Shown: in pieces, positions 53,019-61,900 of the stretch | Position numbering within the stretch: position 1 is the stretch's first letter | Layout of the letters: the number at the start of each line of letters is the position of its first letter | NCBI GenBank assembly: GCA_017524545.1 | Contig: JAFXVN010000014.1 | Span: 52,300-116,299, forward strand | Length of the DNA stretch: 64,000 nt | Source: Bacteroidaceae bacterium | Lineage (GTDB): Bacteria > Bacteroidota > Bacteroidia > Bacteroidales > Bacteroidaceae | Direction of reading: 5' to 3' | Notes under the pieces: generated by a model | Databases searched by the model: none | Seen by the model: the letters and a program-made list of their open reading frames with translations, nothing else | Told to the model about the DNA's origin: nothing | Translations under genes and position numbers: made by a program

Positions 53019-56000
53019 TTACTTCAGCACCTTCTTGCTGCCTACGATGTTGATGCCCTTCTGCATCTTGTTGAGACGCTGGCCGGCAACATTGTAGATG
53101 AAGTCGGACTCGTTGGACTTGTTGGACATGTCGGACAAACCAGTTGCATCGTCATCACCGAAGGGATAGAATGCCTTGATGGGAGCAGCGGGAACGAGAT
53201 AGCCCTTACCTGCTGCAATGGTGCTTTCTGCCTCTGCACGGGCAAAGCCTACGACATCATTCTTCTTAGCCAAGATGTACTGAGAACCGTCGGCAACAAC
53301 GCCATCGGAAGCCAGAAGCTCGTTAGCTGTACCAAGAACTGCATCAGTGGTCTTGGGAACTGTATATGTGCCTTCCTCAGCCTTAACAATAATTGCTGTG
53401 CCTGCAGGAACGGTGGTGACGGGAGCGAGCTTGACGTATTTGCCGTCGCATGTGGCTGCGTTAGCTGTTGCTGCACTGCCATTGAAGTCAACGTCGCAGG
53501 GAGCAACGAAGGTTGCATAGCCGGCATCGCTAACCTCGATTGTAGCACCACATGTAGCGAAGAGACCGAAGTCGCAGTATGCACCGCCCCAGTTCTGCTC
53601 GATGTACATAGCAAGTACGTTGTTGCCTGCAACAAGGTCAGCAGAAGATAACTCAACTGTTATAAAGTCGTCTTCGCCACCAGTCCAGTAAAATTCACTC
53701 CATACCTTCTTGCCATTGAGGAATACAGTGCAGTCGTCATCGTGAGTAACCTTGAGTGTCAGCTTAGTGAACTCAGCAGGATTCTCTACATAGAAGTTGC
53801 GACGGAACCAGAAGGTGTTGTACTCGCCGAACCAGCGTGTGTGGTAAGGACCAAATGAGCCAAGAGGCATCATCAGCTCGTCCCATGCAGAGTCGTCGAA
53901 GTCAGCATTTGTCCAACCTTCTTCAATGTCAACATATTCTTCATCAACGACTGCATTTGCATGACGGAATTTAGCATAGTAAGGTGTGTTGTCGTTTCCA
54001 CGGGTCGGCAGGAGGACAACCTCAGAAGCCTTTGCAGAGCAAACTGTGCAGACACCATTTGCATAGGCGTGTTCTGTAGGATAAATGGGCTTAACGTACA
54101 GAGCGTGGCAGTCGTCACATTCATAAACCACCTTGCCCTCTGCTGTGCAGGTTGCTTCAACACGTAATTCACTGTTTTCAGCATAATTGTGTGCCTGAGG
54201 ATTGATCCAGAACTCGCCCATCTGGAAGCCGTCAGCAAGCTGAGTAGCAGAGAACTTGAAGAACTTGTAAGTTTCTGTGCCGTTAACGGGGAACTCAAAC
54301 TCTTCCTTGCTCTTAGCCTGAAGCTGATAAGTCTGTACTTTCTCGTCGATGAGTGTCCAAGTCTCGTTGTCGTTAGAACCTTCGAGCTTCCAGCTTACGG
54401 GATTGCGGCTGGGATAGTTGTAGGTGTCGGCACCGGTTACGAAGGAGTACTGCTGAACTGCAACAGGCTCGCTGGCAATGATGATGGCCCAAGCGTTCTC
54501 TGTGTTAGAAGTGCCGAACTTGGTTGTTGCGTCATTGTCGATGAGGGCAGAGAGGGGAGAGTCGCCCCAGCCGTTGCCGCCGGTAATGATGGCATAGCCA
54601 ACGCCGTTCACGTCGCGGCGCACATAGTTAGGTTCGGAAACGGTCAGCTCATAGCTTGCTGTCCAGCCTTCGTCGGCATCGGTGGTAGCAGTAATTGTCA
54701 CCTTACCTGCTGCAACACCTGTCACAGTACCATCTGCTGCAACAGTGGCTTTGGTCTCATCGGAGGATGTCCAAGTGAAGGTAGCACCGTCGAGGTTCTG
54801 TACGTCGGGCAGGAATTGAGCGGTAGAGCCTACGATGACAATACGTGTCTCGTTGGTGTAGGTGACGTATGCCTGGTCGTCAAGCTTTGCGAAGCCATAG
54901 CCGGTGTAGTGACCCTTTGCGGGCTGAACGAAGGTAGCCGTCTTGCGGTCGTAGTAGCCGAAGACACCATCGTGGCGCATTACAGGCTGGAAGTCATAGA
55001 CGGTTTTGCCGTCCTCCTTGATAGTCATGTAATAGATGCGTCCGCGGATTGGGTTGTCCCATTCGGGGTTGGCGAACATGGAGATGCCACGGGTTGAAGA
55101 TGAGAAGGATGTCTGGTTTGTATTGACCTTCTCGCCGCCATTGACTACCAAGCCGCTGAGCGAAGCCTCGACGGTGATGTCCTGATTGAAGCCGGGGAAA
55201 TCTGCAAAGTTATCGTTACGATAGCCGCCAACAAAGTAGCCGAACTTGTCTGCACCGCCATTCTTGTAGAGTGATATGCCGTTGCCTGCATCGCCGCCGT
55301 TTCGTCCGCAGAAGACAGCAGCCCATCCATTGTTGGAGTAGAGGTTGAACTTGATGTCAACCTCGGTACTTGCCTTTGCAATGTAGGTTGTGGTGAAAGC
55401 GTTTTCGCGAGCTGCGCCTGTACTCTCAATGTAGGCCAGCGGTGTGTACTTGTTGTCGTCCTGTACAACGAAGTCTATTGGCTCGTATGCAAGAGGATAG
55501 ATGTACTTGCTCACCTTGAGGTTGGCGAACTTGAACCAGAATTCCTTACCATCGTTAGCGTCGCCGAACTGTACGACGAGTGTCTCATTGTTCTGCTTAG
55601 CTGTGAAGTCGATGGAGTAGGGTTTGTTCTCAACACCTGCGAAGGGGAATGCCTCTGCTATACCAATGACATTGCTATTGTAGCTGGCGCCCGTTTCTGT
55701 TGTACCAAGATTATAGTCATTTGCAACATACGCATGGAACTCTGTGCTATGCCATGAGTCATAGGCACTGCCGCTGTAGATGAAGGACCAGTTGTAGTCC
55801 TGACCTGCAATGGTAGGAATCTGGAACATGTAGGGTTCGTGGCCGCCTGTGCCGACATAGGGATTGATTTCGTTTGTCGTGCCGTCATAGGTGAAGCCTG
55901 CAAAGATGGACATGTGACCGTCGTTGGTCTTCCAGTTGCGCATATCCTTGTAGGACGGGTCGGTGTCAGTGATTTCCTCGAGAGCCATTGCACCGCAGTC

Positions 56001-57347
56001 AAGCCACTCACCATTCTGGTACTTGTACTCGTGGTTGTTGGTGGTAAGCTTCACGCGCTTGCCTTCGTAAACAGGAATGCCTGCTTCGCCTGCAATTGCT
56101 TGGCCATCTGCGCTCAACTCAAATTCTGAACTGTTGGCTGAGCCATAGAAGGTGCCAGTGAGTTTGTCCTTCAGACCGCCCTTGCCTTCGCCATTAACTG
56201 CGGGTACGAGATCCATAACGAGAACATCGCCTTCGTAGAGTTTGAGACCGTAGAGTGTTGTGAGCATGTTGTAGCAGTCAGTCTGTTTGCCGCCGCCTGG
56301 AACGTCCTTGTTTTGTGCAAAGACATAGAGCGGAGTCTTGCAGTCTGCTGTCTTGGGAGAGTCGGTAATTGTGCCGATGAGTGTTGTACCGTCTTCTTCG
56401 AAGATATCCATCTTGCCTGCCACAGCATCAAGAACGGTGACAATCTTCTCACCATAACGCATAGCTTCTCTGTTGCCAGTTTCACCACCGAGGTTGATGG
56501 TAGCATTGGTTGTGAAGAAGCAGAAGCGGTCCTTCCATCCGTTATCGAAGTAGCCGCAGCCGTAGATGGCCTTCCAATCACCACCTGTCTCTGCATTTAT
56601 TGTGCAGATAGCCTTTGAGTTAGCCTTGGGGATGTAGTTCAGGTTGATGTAGGCATTGTTGGTGCTCTTGATAGATTCAATCTCTGTAACGCCGCCGCCG
56701 GCAACCTTCAAGGTGCTGACCTCTGAGAAGATGCCATACTCCTCATATTCGCCGAGGTTGTTCAGGGCGTAGTAGGTCATGTTGGCCTTGCTGTAAACAT
56801 AAGGCTCGCTACCCGTGTAGGTGTTGATGTTGTCGATGGCAGTGGCCTCGATGGGGTCTCCCATAGTGGCTTCTGCGGGTACATCGGGCGTGTAGCCGCT
56901 GTCGGGAGTGTAGTCCACTGCAATCTGTGTCAGGCGGAAGTTGCCTGTTGCGGTGAAGGTAACGGAAGACGTTGCACCTTCGGGTGTCCATGTGCCGCTG
57001 GCAAATGTGCCGGTGCTGGCTGTGGCGTTTGCGTTCTGGGAGGCGGGGTTCGTGGTGAACTTAATGCTGTTCAGCGTACCTGCACCTGCTACAGAAACAG
57101 TCACCTTGTAGTTGGCATTGAGCGCAATAACTGTGCTGACACCAAGTGTGGCGCTCGTACCATCGGTTTTTTCGATGGTTGCTGTTACATGGTAGGGGGA
57201 AGTCTTCCATGCATACGGCGTTTCGATGTTTGTGTTGGAAGCTGGCAGCGATGCCTTCAGGTCACTTACAGAGAAAGTGACTTCATCAGCAAATAGCTGA
57301 CCTAAGCCAAGCACAAGCGAAGCGAGAAATAGAAAATGTTTCTTCAT
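53019..57347 (-). CDS. Very large secreted protein with Big_2, discoidin-like and beta-sandwich modules
   Basis: The 1442-residue protein has a signal peptide (MKKHFLFLASLVLGLGQLFAD). Two related regions (about 260-430 and 660-840) carry the phrase FCGRNGGDAGNGISLY or YGCGYFDNGWKDRFC and end with a DYG/FYG-type loop, resembling repeated concanavalin-like sandwiches. A bacterial Ig-like (Big_2) domain lies near 842-910 (TVAADGTVTGVAAGKVTITATT) and a discoidin-like region near 930-1015 (KLEGSNDNETWTLIDEK). A CxxC-containing stretch follows near 1075-1120 (YECDDCHALY, CTVCSAK). The DDSAW-to-QNWGG module lies at about 1140-1262. The end (FIYNVAGQRLNKMQKGINIV, then GSKKVLK) is the sorting-type terminus. 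It is probably a surface adhesin or glycan-binding protein. Confidence 0.8.
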   Translation of the reverse strand: MKKHFLFLASLVLGLGQLFADEVTFSVSDLKASLPASNTNIETPYAWKTSPYHVTATIEKTDGTSATLGVSTVIALNANYKVTVSVAGAGTLNSIKFTTNPASQNANATASTGTFASGTWTPEGATSSVTFTATGNFRLTQIAVDYTPDSGYTPDVPAEATMGDPIEATAIDNINTYTGSEPYVYSKANMTYYALNNLGEYEEYGIFSEVSTLKVAGGGVTEIESIKSTNNAYINLNYIPKANSKAICTINAETGGDWKAIYGCGYFDNGWKDRFCFFTTNATINLGGETGNREAMRYGEKIVTVLDAVAGKMDIFEEDGTTLIGTITDSPKTADCKTPLYVFAQNKDVPGGGKQTDCYNMLTTLYGLKLYEGDVLVMDLVPAVNGEGKGGLKDKLTGTFYGSANSSEFELSADGQAIAGEAGIPVYEGKRVKLTTNNHEYKYQNGEWLDCGAMALEEITDTDPSYKDMRNWKTNDGHMSIFAGFTYDGTTNEINPYVGTGGHEPYMFQIPTIAGQDYNWSFIYSGSAYDSWHSTEFHAYVANDYNLGTTETGASYNSNVIGIAEAFPFAGVENKPYSIDFTAKQNNETLVVQFGDANDGKEFWFKFANLKVSKYIYPLAYEPIDFVVQDDNKYTPLAYIESTGAARENAFTTTYIAKASTEVDIKFNLYSNNGWAAVFCGRNGGDAGNGISLYKNGGADKFGYFVGGYRNDNFADFPGFNQDITVEASLSGLVVNGGEKVNTNQTSFSSSTRGISMFANPEWDNPIRGRIYYMTIKEDGKTVYDFQPVMRHDGVFGYYDRKTATFVQPAKGHYTGYGFAKLDDQAYVTYTNETRIVIVGSTAQFLPDVQNLDGATFTWTSSDETKATVAADGTVTGVAAGKVTITATTDADEGWTASYELTVSEPNYVRRDVNGVGYAIITGGNGWGDSPLSALIDNDATTKFGTSNTENAWAIIIASEPVAVQQYSFVTGADTYNYPSRNPVSWKLEGSNDNETWTLIDEKVQTYQLQAKSKEEFEFPVNGTETYKFFKFSATQLADGFQMGEFWINPQAHNYAENSELRVEATCTAEGKVVYECDDCHALYVKPIYPTEHAYANGVCTVCSAKASEVVLLPTRGNDNTPYYAKFRHANAVVDEEYVDIEEGWTNADFDDSAWDELMMPLGSFGPYHTRWFGEYNTFWFRRNFYVENPAEFTKLTLKVTHDDDCTVFLNGKKVWSEFYWTGGEDDFITVELSSADLVAGNNVLAMYIEQNWGGAYCDFGLFATCGATIEVSDAGYATFVAPCDVDFNGSAATANAATCDGKYVKLAPVTTVPAGTAIIVKAEEGTYTVPKTTDAVLGTANELLASDGVVADGSQYILAKKNDVVGFARAEAESTIAAGKGYLVPAAPIKAFYPFGDDDATGLSDMSNKSNESDFIYNVAGQRLNKMQKGINIVGSKKVLK

Positions 57348-57397
57348 AACTTGTAGAATTTAGTTAATAAATGAGGTTAATTATACATATTTTGCCA

Positions 57398-57405
57398 CAA
57401 AGTTA
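57398..57405 (-). promoter_or_regulatory. -7 promoter box for the 1442-residue protein/peptide unit
   Basis: The minus-strand sequence is TAACTTTG, 51 bases upstream of the ATG at 57347. Confidence 0.7.
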
Positions 57406-57484
57406 CACATTGTTTTATTATTATGCAAGGATGCGGTCAATTATTTTAACGCTCAAAGCTAAAACAGTGTCAAGAAACATGAAA

Positions 57485-57525
57485 AAGCCCCTTTACGTTG
57501 TCCGAAATGACACGTAAAGGGGCTT
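57485..57525 (-). terminator. Rho-independent terminator of asd
   Basis: A perfect 14-bp stem (AAGCCCCTTTACGT and complement) with a 13-base loop. On the minus strand it is followed by TTTTTC. It is 20 bases past the asd stop. Confidence 0.87.
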
Positions 57526-57544
57526 AATGTTTGGTAATATACCT

Positions 57545-58621
57545 TTATTTGATGTTGCCTACGCTGATGAGGTACTCTGCAATCTGCACGGCATTGAGTG
57601 CGGCACCCTTCTTTATCTGGTCGCTGACGAGCCAGAACGTGATGCCATTTGGGTTGGCGAGGTCCTTGCGGACACGTCCCACAAAGACATCGTCGCAGTT
57701 CTCGTGGAAGAGGGGCATCGGGTAGGGGAAGACCCCCTCTAGCTCCCCCTTAAAGGGGGAGGACGATGCTCCCCTCCCTTTAAGGGAGGGGTTGGGGGTG
57801 GGTCTGTTGTCTTCCAACTGCAAGCCCTTTCCTTCGCGGACGGCCTGCTGGAACTCTTCGACGCTGACGGGACGCTCTGTCTCGGCCCAGACGCTCTCGC
57901 TGTGGCAGCGGAGGCTGGGGACGCGGACGCACATGGCACTCACTTCGCAGTCGGTGTGCATGATTTTCTTCGTCTCGTTGTACATCTTCATCTCCTCCTT
58001 CGTGTAGCCGTTGTCGCAGAAGACATCAATCTGGGGAATCACGTTGAAGGCCAGCTGATAGGCGAACTTCTCGACTGTCGGTTTCTCGCCGGCAAGCACC
58101 TGGCGGTACTGCTCGTAGAGCTCTGCCATAGCTGCTGCGCCTGCGCCGCTGGCGGCCTGATAGCTGGCGACGTGTACGCGCTTGATGTGCGACAGGTTCT
58201 CCAAGGCTTGCAGGGCAACGACCATCATAATGGTGGTGCAGTTGGGGTTGGCGATGATGCCTCGGGGACGGTTCAGAGCATCCTCGGCGTTGCATTCGGG
58301 AACGACCAGAGGCACGTCCTCGTCCATGCGGAAAGCGGAGGAATTGTCTATCATCACGGCTCCGTATTTAGTGATGGTCTCGGCAAACTCCTTGCTCGTG
58401 CCGCCTCCGGCACTGGTGAAGGCAATATCGACGCCCCGGAAGTCGTCGTTATGCTGCAGGAGCTTCACTTCTATCTCCTTGCCCCGGAATGTGTATTTAC
58501 GCCCCGCGCTGCGCTGGCTGCCGAAGAGCAGCAGTTCGTCGATGGGGAAATTTCTCTCGTCCAGCACGCGCAGGAACTCTTGTCCTACGGCACCGCTTGC
58601 GCCTACAATTGCAACACGCAT
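57545..58621 (-). CDS. asd: Aspartate-semialdehyde dehydrogenase
   Basis: This enzyme reduces aspartyl phosphate to aspartate semialdehyde for lysine, threonine, methionine and diaminopimelate synthesis. The NADP motif is [16 protein letters not shown], the catalytic Cys lies in [12 protein letters not shown], and the His lies in [13 protein letters not shown]. An inverted pair of GC-rich elements (57731-57805) adds about 25 residues at 272-297 ([11 protein letters not shown] through [10 protein letters not shown]) between LQLEDN and [17 protein letters not shown], next to a normally conserved YPMP segment. An essential household enzyme thus carries the insertion without a frame change. Confidence 0.95.
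   Translation of the reverse strand: MRVAIVGASGAVGQEFLRVLDERNFPIDELLLFGSQRSAGRKYTFRGKEIEVKLLQHNDDFRGVDIAFTSAGGGTSKEFAETITKYGAVMIDNSSAFRMDEDVPLVVPECNAEDALNRPRGIIANPNCTTIMMVVALQALENLSHIKRVHVASYQAASGAGAAAMAELYEQYRQVLAGEKPTVEKFAYQLAFNVIPQIDVFCDNGYTKEEMKMYNETKKIMHTDCEVSAMCVRVPSLRCHSESVWAETERPVSVEEFQQAVREGKGLQLEDNRPTPNPSLKGRGASSSPFKGELEGVFPYPMPLFHENCDDVFVGRVRKDLANPNGITFWLVSDQIKKGAALNAVQIAEYLISVGNIK
57731..57805. repeat. GC-rich palindromic elements inside asd (inverted pair)
   Basis: GACCCCCTCTAG plus CTCCCCCTTAAAGGGGGAG, a short gap, then CTCCCCTCCCTTTAAGGGAG plus GGGTTGGGGGTGGGTC. In frame. Confidence 0.94.
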
Positions 58622-58662
58622 TTTTTAATTTACAATTTTACAATTTACAATTTACAATTTAT
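58622..58662. repeat. TTTACAA short tandem repeats upstream of asd
   Basis: AATTTACAATTTTACAATTT and a further ACAATTTACAATTT, period 8-9, between the asd start and its promoter. Confidence 0.85.
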
Positions 58663-58670
58663 TTGCGGTG

Positions 58671-58678
58671 CAAAGGTA
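58671..58678 (-). promoter_or_regulatory. -7 promoter box for asd
   Basis: The minus-strand sequence is TACCTTTG, 50 bases upstream of the ATG. Confidence 0.75.
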
Positions 58679-58763
58679 CGACAAGCAATTCAAAATTCAA
58701 AATTCAAAATTATTGTTCGGGGCGTGTGTTTTTTGACAAAGGTCAAAGGGATAACCGAAAGAC

Positions 58764-58873
58764 AGACTGGCCTAAATTCACTATTAGACAGGCCTAAAAG
58801 CACAATTAGGCAGGCCTAAATTCAGTATTAGGCAAGCCTAAAATCACAATTAGGCTGTGCTTTTTTTTTGAGA
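58764..58873. repeat. 22-bp-period palindromic tandem array, copy 3
   Basis: AGAC/AGGC starts lie at 58764, 58786, 58808, 58830 and 58852, all exactly 22 bases apart. The unit is AGGCANGCCTAA followed by about 10 bases ending in CAATT or TATT. The array lies between the divergent promoters of asd and the antiporter-protease gene and ends in a T-run. Confidence 0.9.
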
Positions 58874-58897
58874 GAAGAGGCCATGTTTGCCATATAA

Positions 58898-58940
58898 ACA
58901 AAGAATTATGAGTTAGGAATTGCGAATTATGAATTAAAAG
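58898..58940. repeat. AATTATGA-class repeats upstream of the antiporter gene
   Basis: GAATTATGAGTTAGGAATTG and a following CGAATTATGAATTAAAAG. A further GAATTATGAAT at 58957-58967 contains the start codon. Confidence 0.8.
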
Positions 58941-58943
58941 TTG

Positions 58944-58951
58944 TACCTTTG
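58944..58951 (+). promoter_or_regulatory. -7 promoter box for the antiporter-protease gene
   Basis: TACCTTTG, 11 bases upstream of the ATG at 58962. The leader is very short. Confidence 0.7.
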
Positions 58952-58961
58952 TACCCGAATT

Positions 58962-61900
58962 ATGAATACCTCAGCCCTTATAACCGACCCCACTTGGATA
59001 TTCTCTGTGGTGTTGGGCATTATCCTGTTGGTGCCTCTGCTGTTCCGGCGGCTCAGGATACCGCCTGTCATCGGGCTTATCCTGGCGGGCATCCTGGTGG
59101 GGCCGTACGGTTTCAATGTGTTGGCTCACGACAGCTCATTCTCGCTCTTCGGACAGGTGGGCATCTACTATATCATGTTCCTGGCCGGTCTGGAGCTTGA
59201 GATGGGCAGCGTGGAGCATTTCGGGCATAGCGGACTCCGTTTCGGTGTCCTTACGTTTTCCATTCCCTTTGTGCTCGGCATCGTGTCGAGCGTGATGCTG
59301 GGCTACGGCTTGTCAACAAGCCTTCTGCTGGCCTGTATCTATGCCAGCCATACCCTCGTCTCATACCCCATAGTGGGACGCTACGGCCTGAACCGCCATC
59401 CTGTGGTGGTGGTCTGCGTGGTTGCCACGGCGTTTGCGCTCTTTGCAGCCCTGCTCGTGCTTGCTGTTGTGGTGGGCAGACAGGACCCCAATACCACATG
59501 GCTTACATGGCTGCTCTTTGGTCTGCGATGTGCGCTCTATGTCGGCGCCGTCGTCTTTTTCTTCCCACGCATGGGTCGTTGGTTCCTGCGTCACGTCGAG
59601 GACAGCGTCATGCAGTTCATCTTCATTCTGACACTCGTATTCCTCAGCGCTTCGCTGGCCAAGATGGTGGGGCTTGAGGGCTTGCTTGGCGCATTCCTGG
59701 GCGGTTTGGTTGTCAACCGCCTTATCCCCAAGACCAGCCCCCTGATGTCGCGCCTCGAGTTCGTGGGCAATGCCCTTTTCATCCCATACTTCCTCATCGG
59801 CGTAGGCATGATTATCGACCTCGGCATCCTTGTGCGGCATCCGGAGACGCATGTGTCGGTTGCTGTGATGGTGCTGGTCGGAACCTTTTCCAAGTGGCTG
59901 GCCTCTGCCGTCATGGCATGGACGATGGGCGAGAACCGGCATGGCATGTGGCTCATGTTCGGCCTGACCAACGCCCATGCAGCCGGCGCACTTGCCATCG
60001 TCACCATAGGCACCGCACCGGGCGTGCAGCTTATGAGCGACGAGATGTTGAGCGGCACCGTCATGCTCATCCTCGTCAGCTGCATCATCAGCAGCATTGC
60101 CACCAGCCGAGGCGCCAAACAGATTGCCTTGAGCGACACGTCCCTCGATGACAACCGAGGTTCCTATCACGGCAAGTGCCTCATTACCTACAGCCAGGAG
60201 GACAATGTCGATGTGATGACACAGCTTGCCATCCTCATCCGCAACCCTTTCATACCAGACAGCCTGATGGGACTGCATGTCTCGTTGGAAGACCCACCCC
60301 AACCTTCCCTCAAAGGGAGGGAGCAGGAACTCTCCATTAAGGGGAAGCAAGGAAGGGTTCTGCTCGAGAAGGCACAGCTGATAGCCGCTTCCGCCGATGT
60401 GCCTATGGCAACGCTCTACCGCATGAGTACCAGCATCGCAGGCGGCATCCTGCACACAATGACCGAGTACGACTGCGGCGAGGTGGTCGTCTGCTTGAAC
60501 GACCGCACGACAGGCACGGCAAAGTCCTCCCTTGGCCCTATTATAGACAATGTGATAAGTGGCAGCCACCGTGAGGTGATTGCGGTGCGCAGCATCGTGC
60601 CTCCCGGCACCATCAGGCGTGTGATTGTCGCCGTCCCCCAGAAGGCGGAGTACGAGGTGGGCTTCTACAAATGGTTAGAGCATATCTGCCGTATCGGCGA
60701 GGAACTGGACTGCCATCTGGAATACCACGCACATGCCGACACCTTGCCATATATAAAAGGATATATGGCTAAGAAGCACAGCCACGTCCGCACTCAGTAT
60801 GCCGAGATGAACCGCTGGATGCAGTTCCTCAACCTCCGGGACGACATGAATCTGGGTTGTATGTTAGTCGCCGTCACGGCCAGACCGGGCTTTATCTCCT
60901 ATCAGAACCAGTTCGAGGAGTTGCCGATGCTCATCCACCGATACTACAGCCATGTGAGTGTGATGATTCTCTATCCCGACCAGTGGGGCGAACCGCAAGA
61001 GAGCCTTTCCGTCTTCACGCCTAACGGCACCGCCGTACAGCGTCAGCCGCGTTCCATCGGGGACTTGCTTCGCCGCTGGCTCTTCACCGTCCGTCGCTCT
61101 ACAGCAGTCGTATTGGCTTTGTTCCTTACACAACTTTCAATTTTCAACTTGCAACTTTCAACTGCCTCAGCCCAGCGTCCGCGCTTCGACAAGATGTCGC
61201 CGATGGTGCGATTAAAGGCATACAGCCCCCTTCCCGCTCCCCCTTTGGGGGAGGGCTTGAAACAGCGAAGTGGCACTCCCCCAAAGGGGGAGCGGGGAGG
61301 GGGCTTTCTTGCTCTTGTTCAAGCATCGGACGAAGATGTCCTTCTTCAGCACGGTTGCCGCACATACGCCCATTGGGGAGACATCTATGCAGCGGCAGTC
61401 CCCAAGTCGGTACTTGCCGCGCTTTCGCTTCGGCCGGAGGTGACGCGCATCGAATGCGGCAGGGTATGCGATGCCTTGACCGACACGTCTGCCGTCATCA
61501 CCCATTCCGACATCCTTCGCACTCCAACCTCTTACCGCCCGGCATATACAGGCAAAGGCGTTGTGGTGGGCGTGATGGACATAGGCTTCGACCTGACCAA
61601 TCCGACATTCTACAGCCGTGACCTCAGCACCTATCGCATCCGCTCATTCTGGGACATGCTGGACTATGATGAAGTGAAAAGTGAAAAGTTAAAAGTGAAA
61701 AATGATGCCTACGGCATGGAGTTGCCGGTGGGCAAAGCCTATCGGTCAAGCGCGGACATCCTCGACAAAGCCTGTTCTTCGGACAGCCGCCTGCAGTATC
61801 ATGGCTCTCACACCGCAAGCACAGCGGCTGGCAGCGGCTACGACTCGCCCTATATCGGCATGGCTCCCGATGCCGACATCTGCCTTGTCTCCAATTGCGT

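Noticed and set aside
58764-58873. Tandem repeats resembling a CRISPR array
   Set aside because: The repeats are contiguous 22-bp units with similar second halves; there are no 30-40 bp unique spacers and no cas genes. The same holds for 8779, 45136 and 20628.
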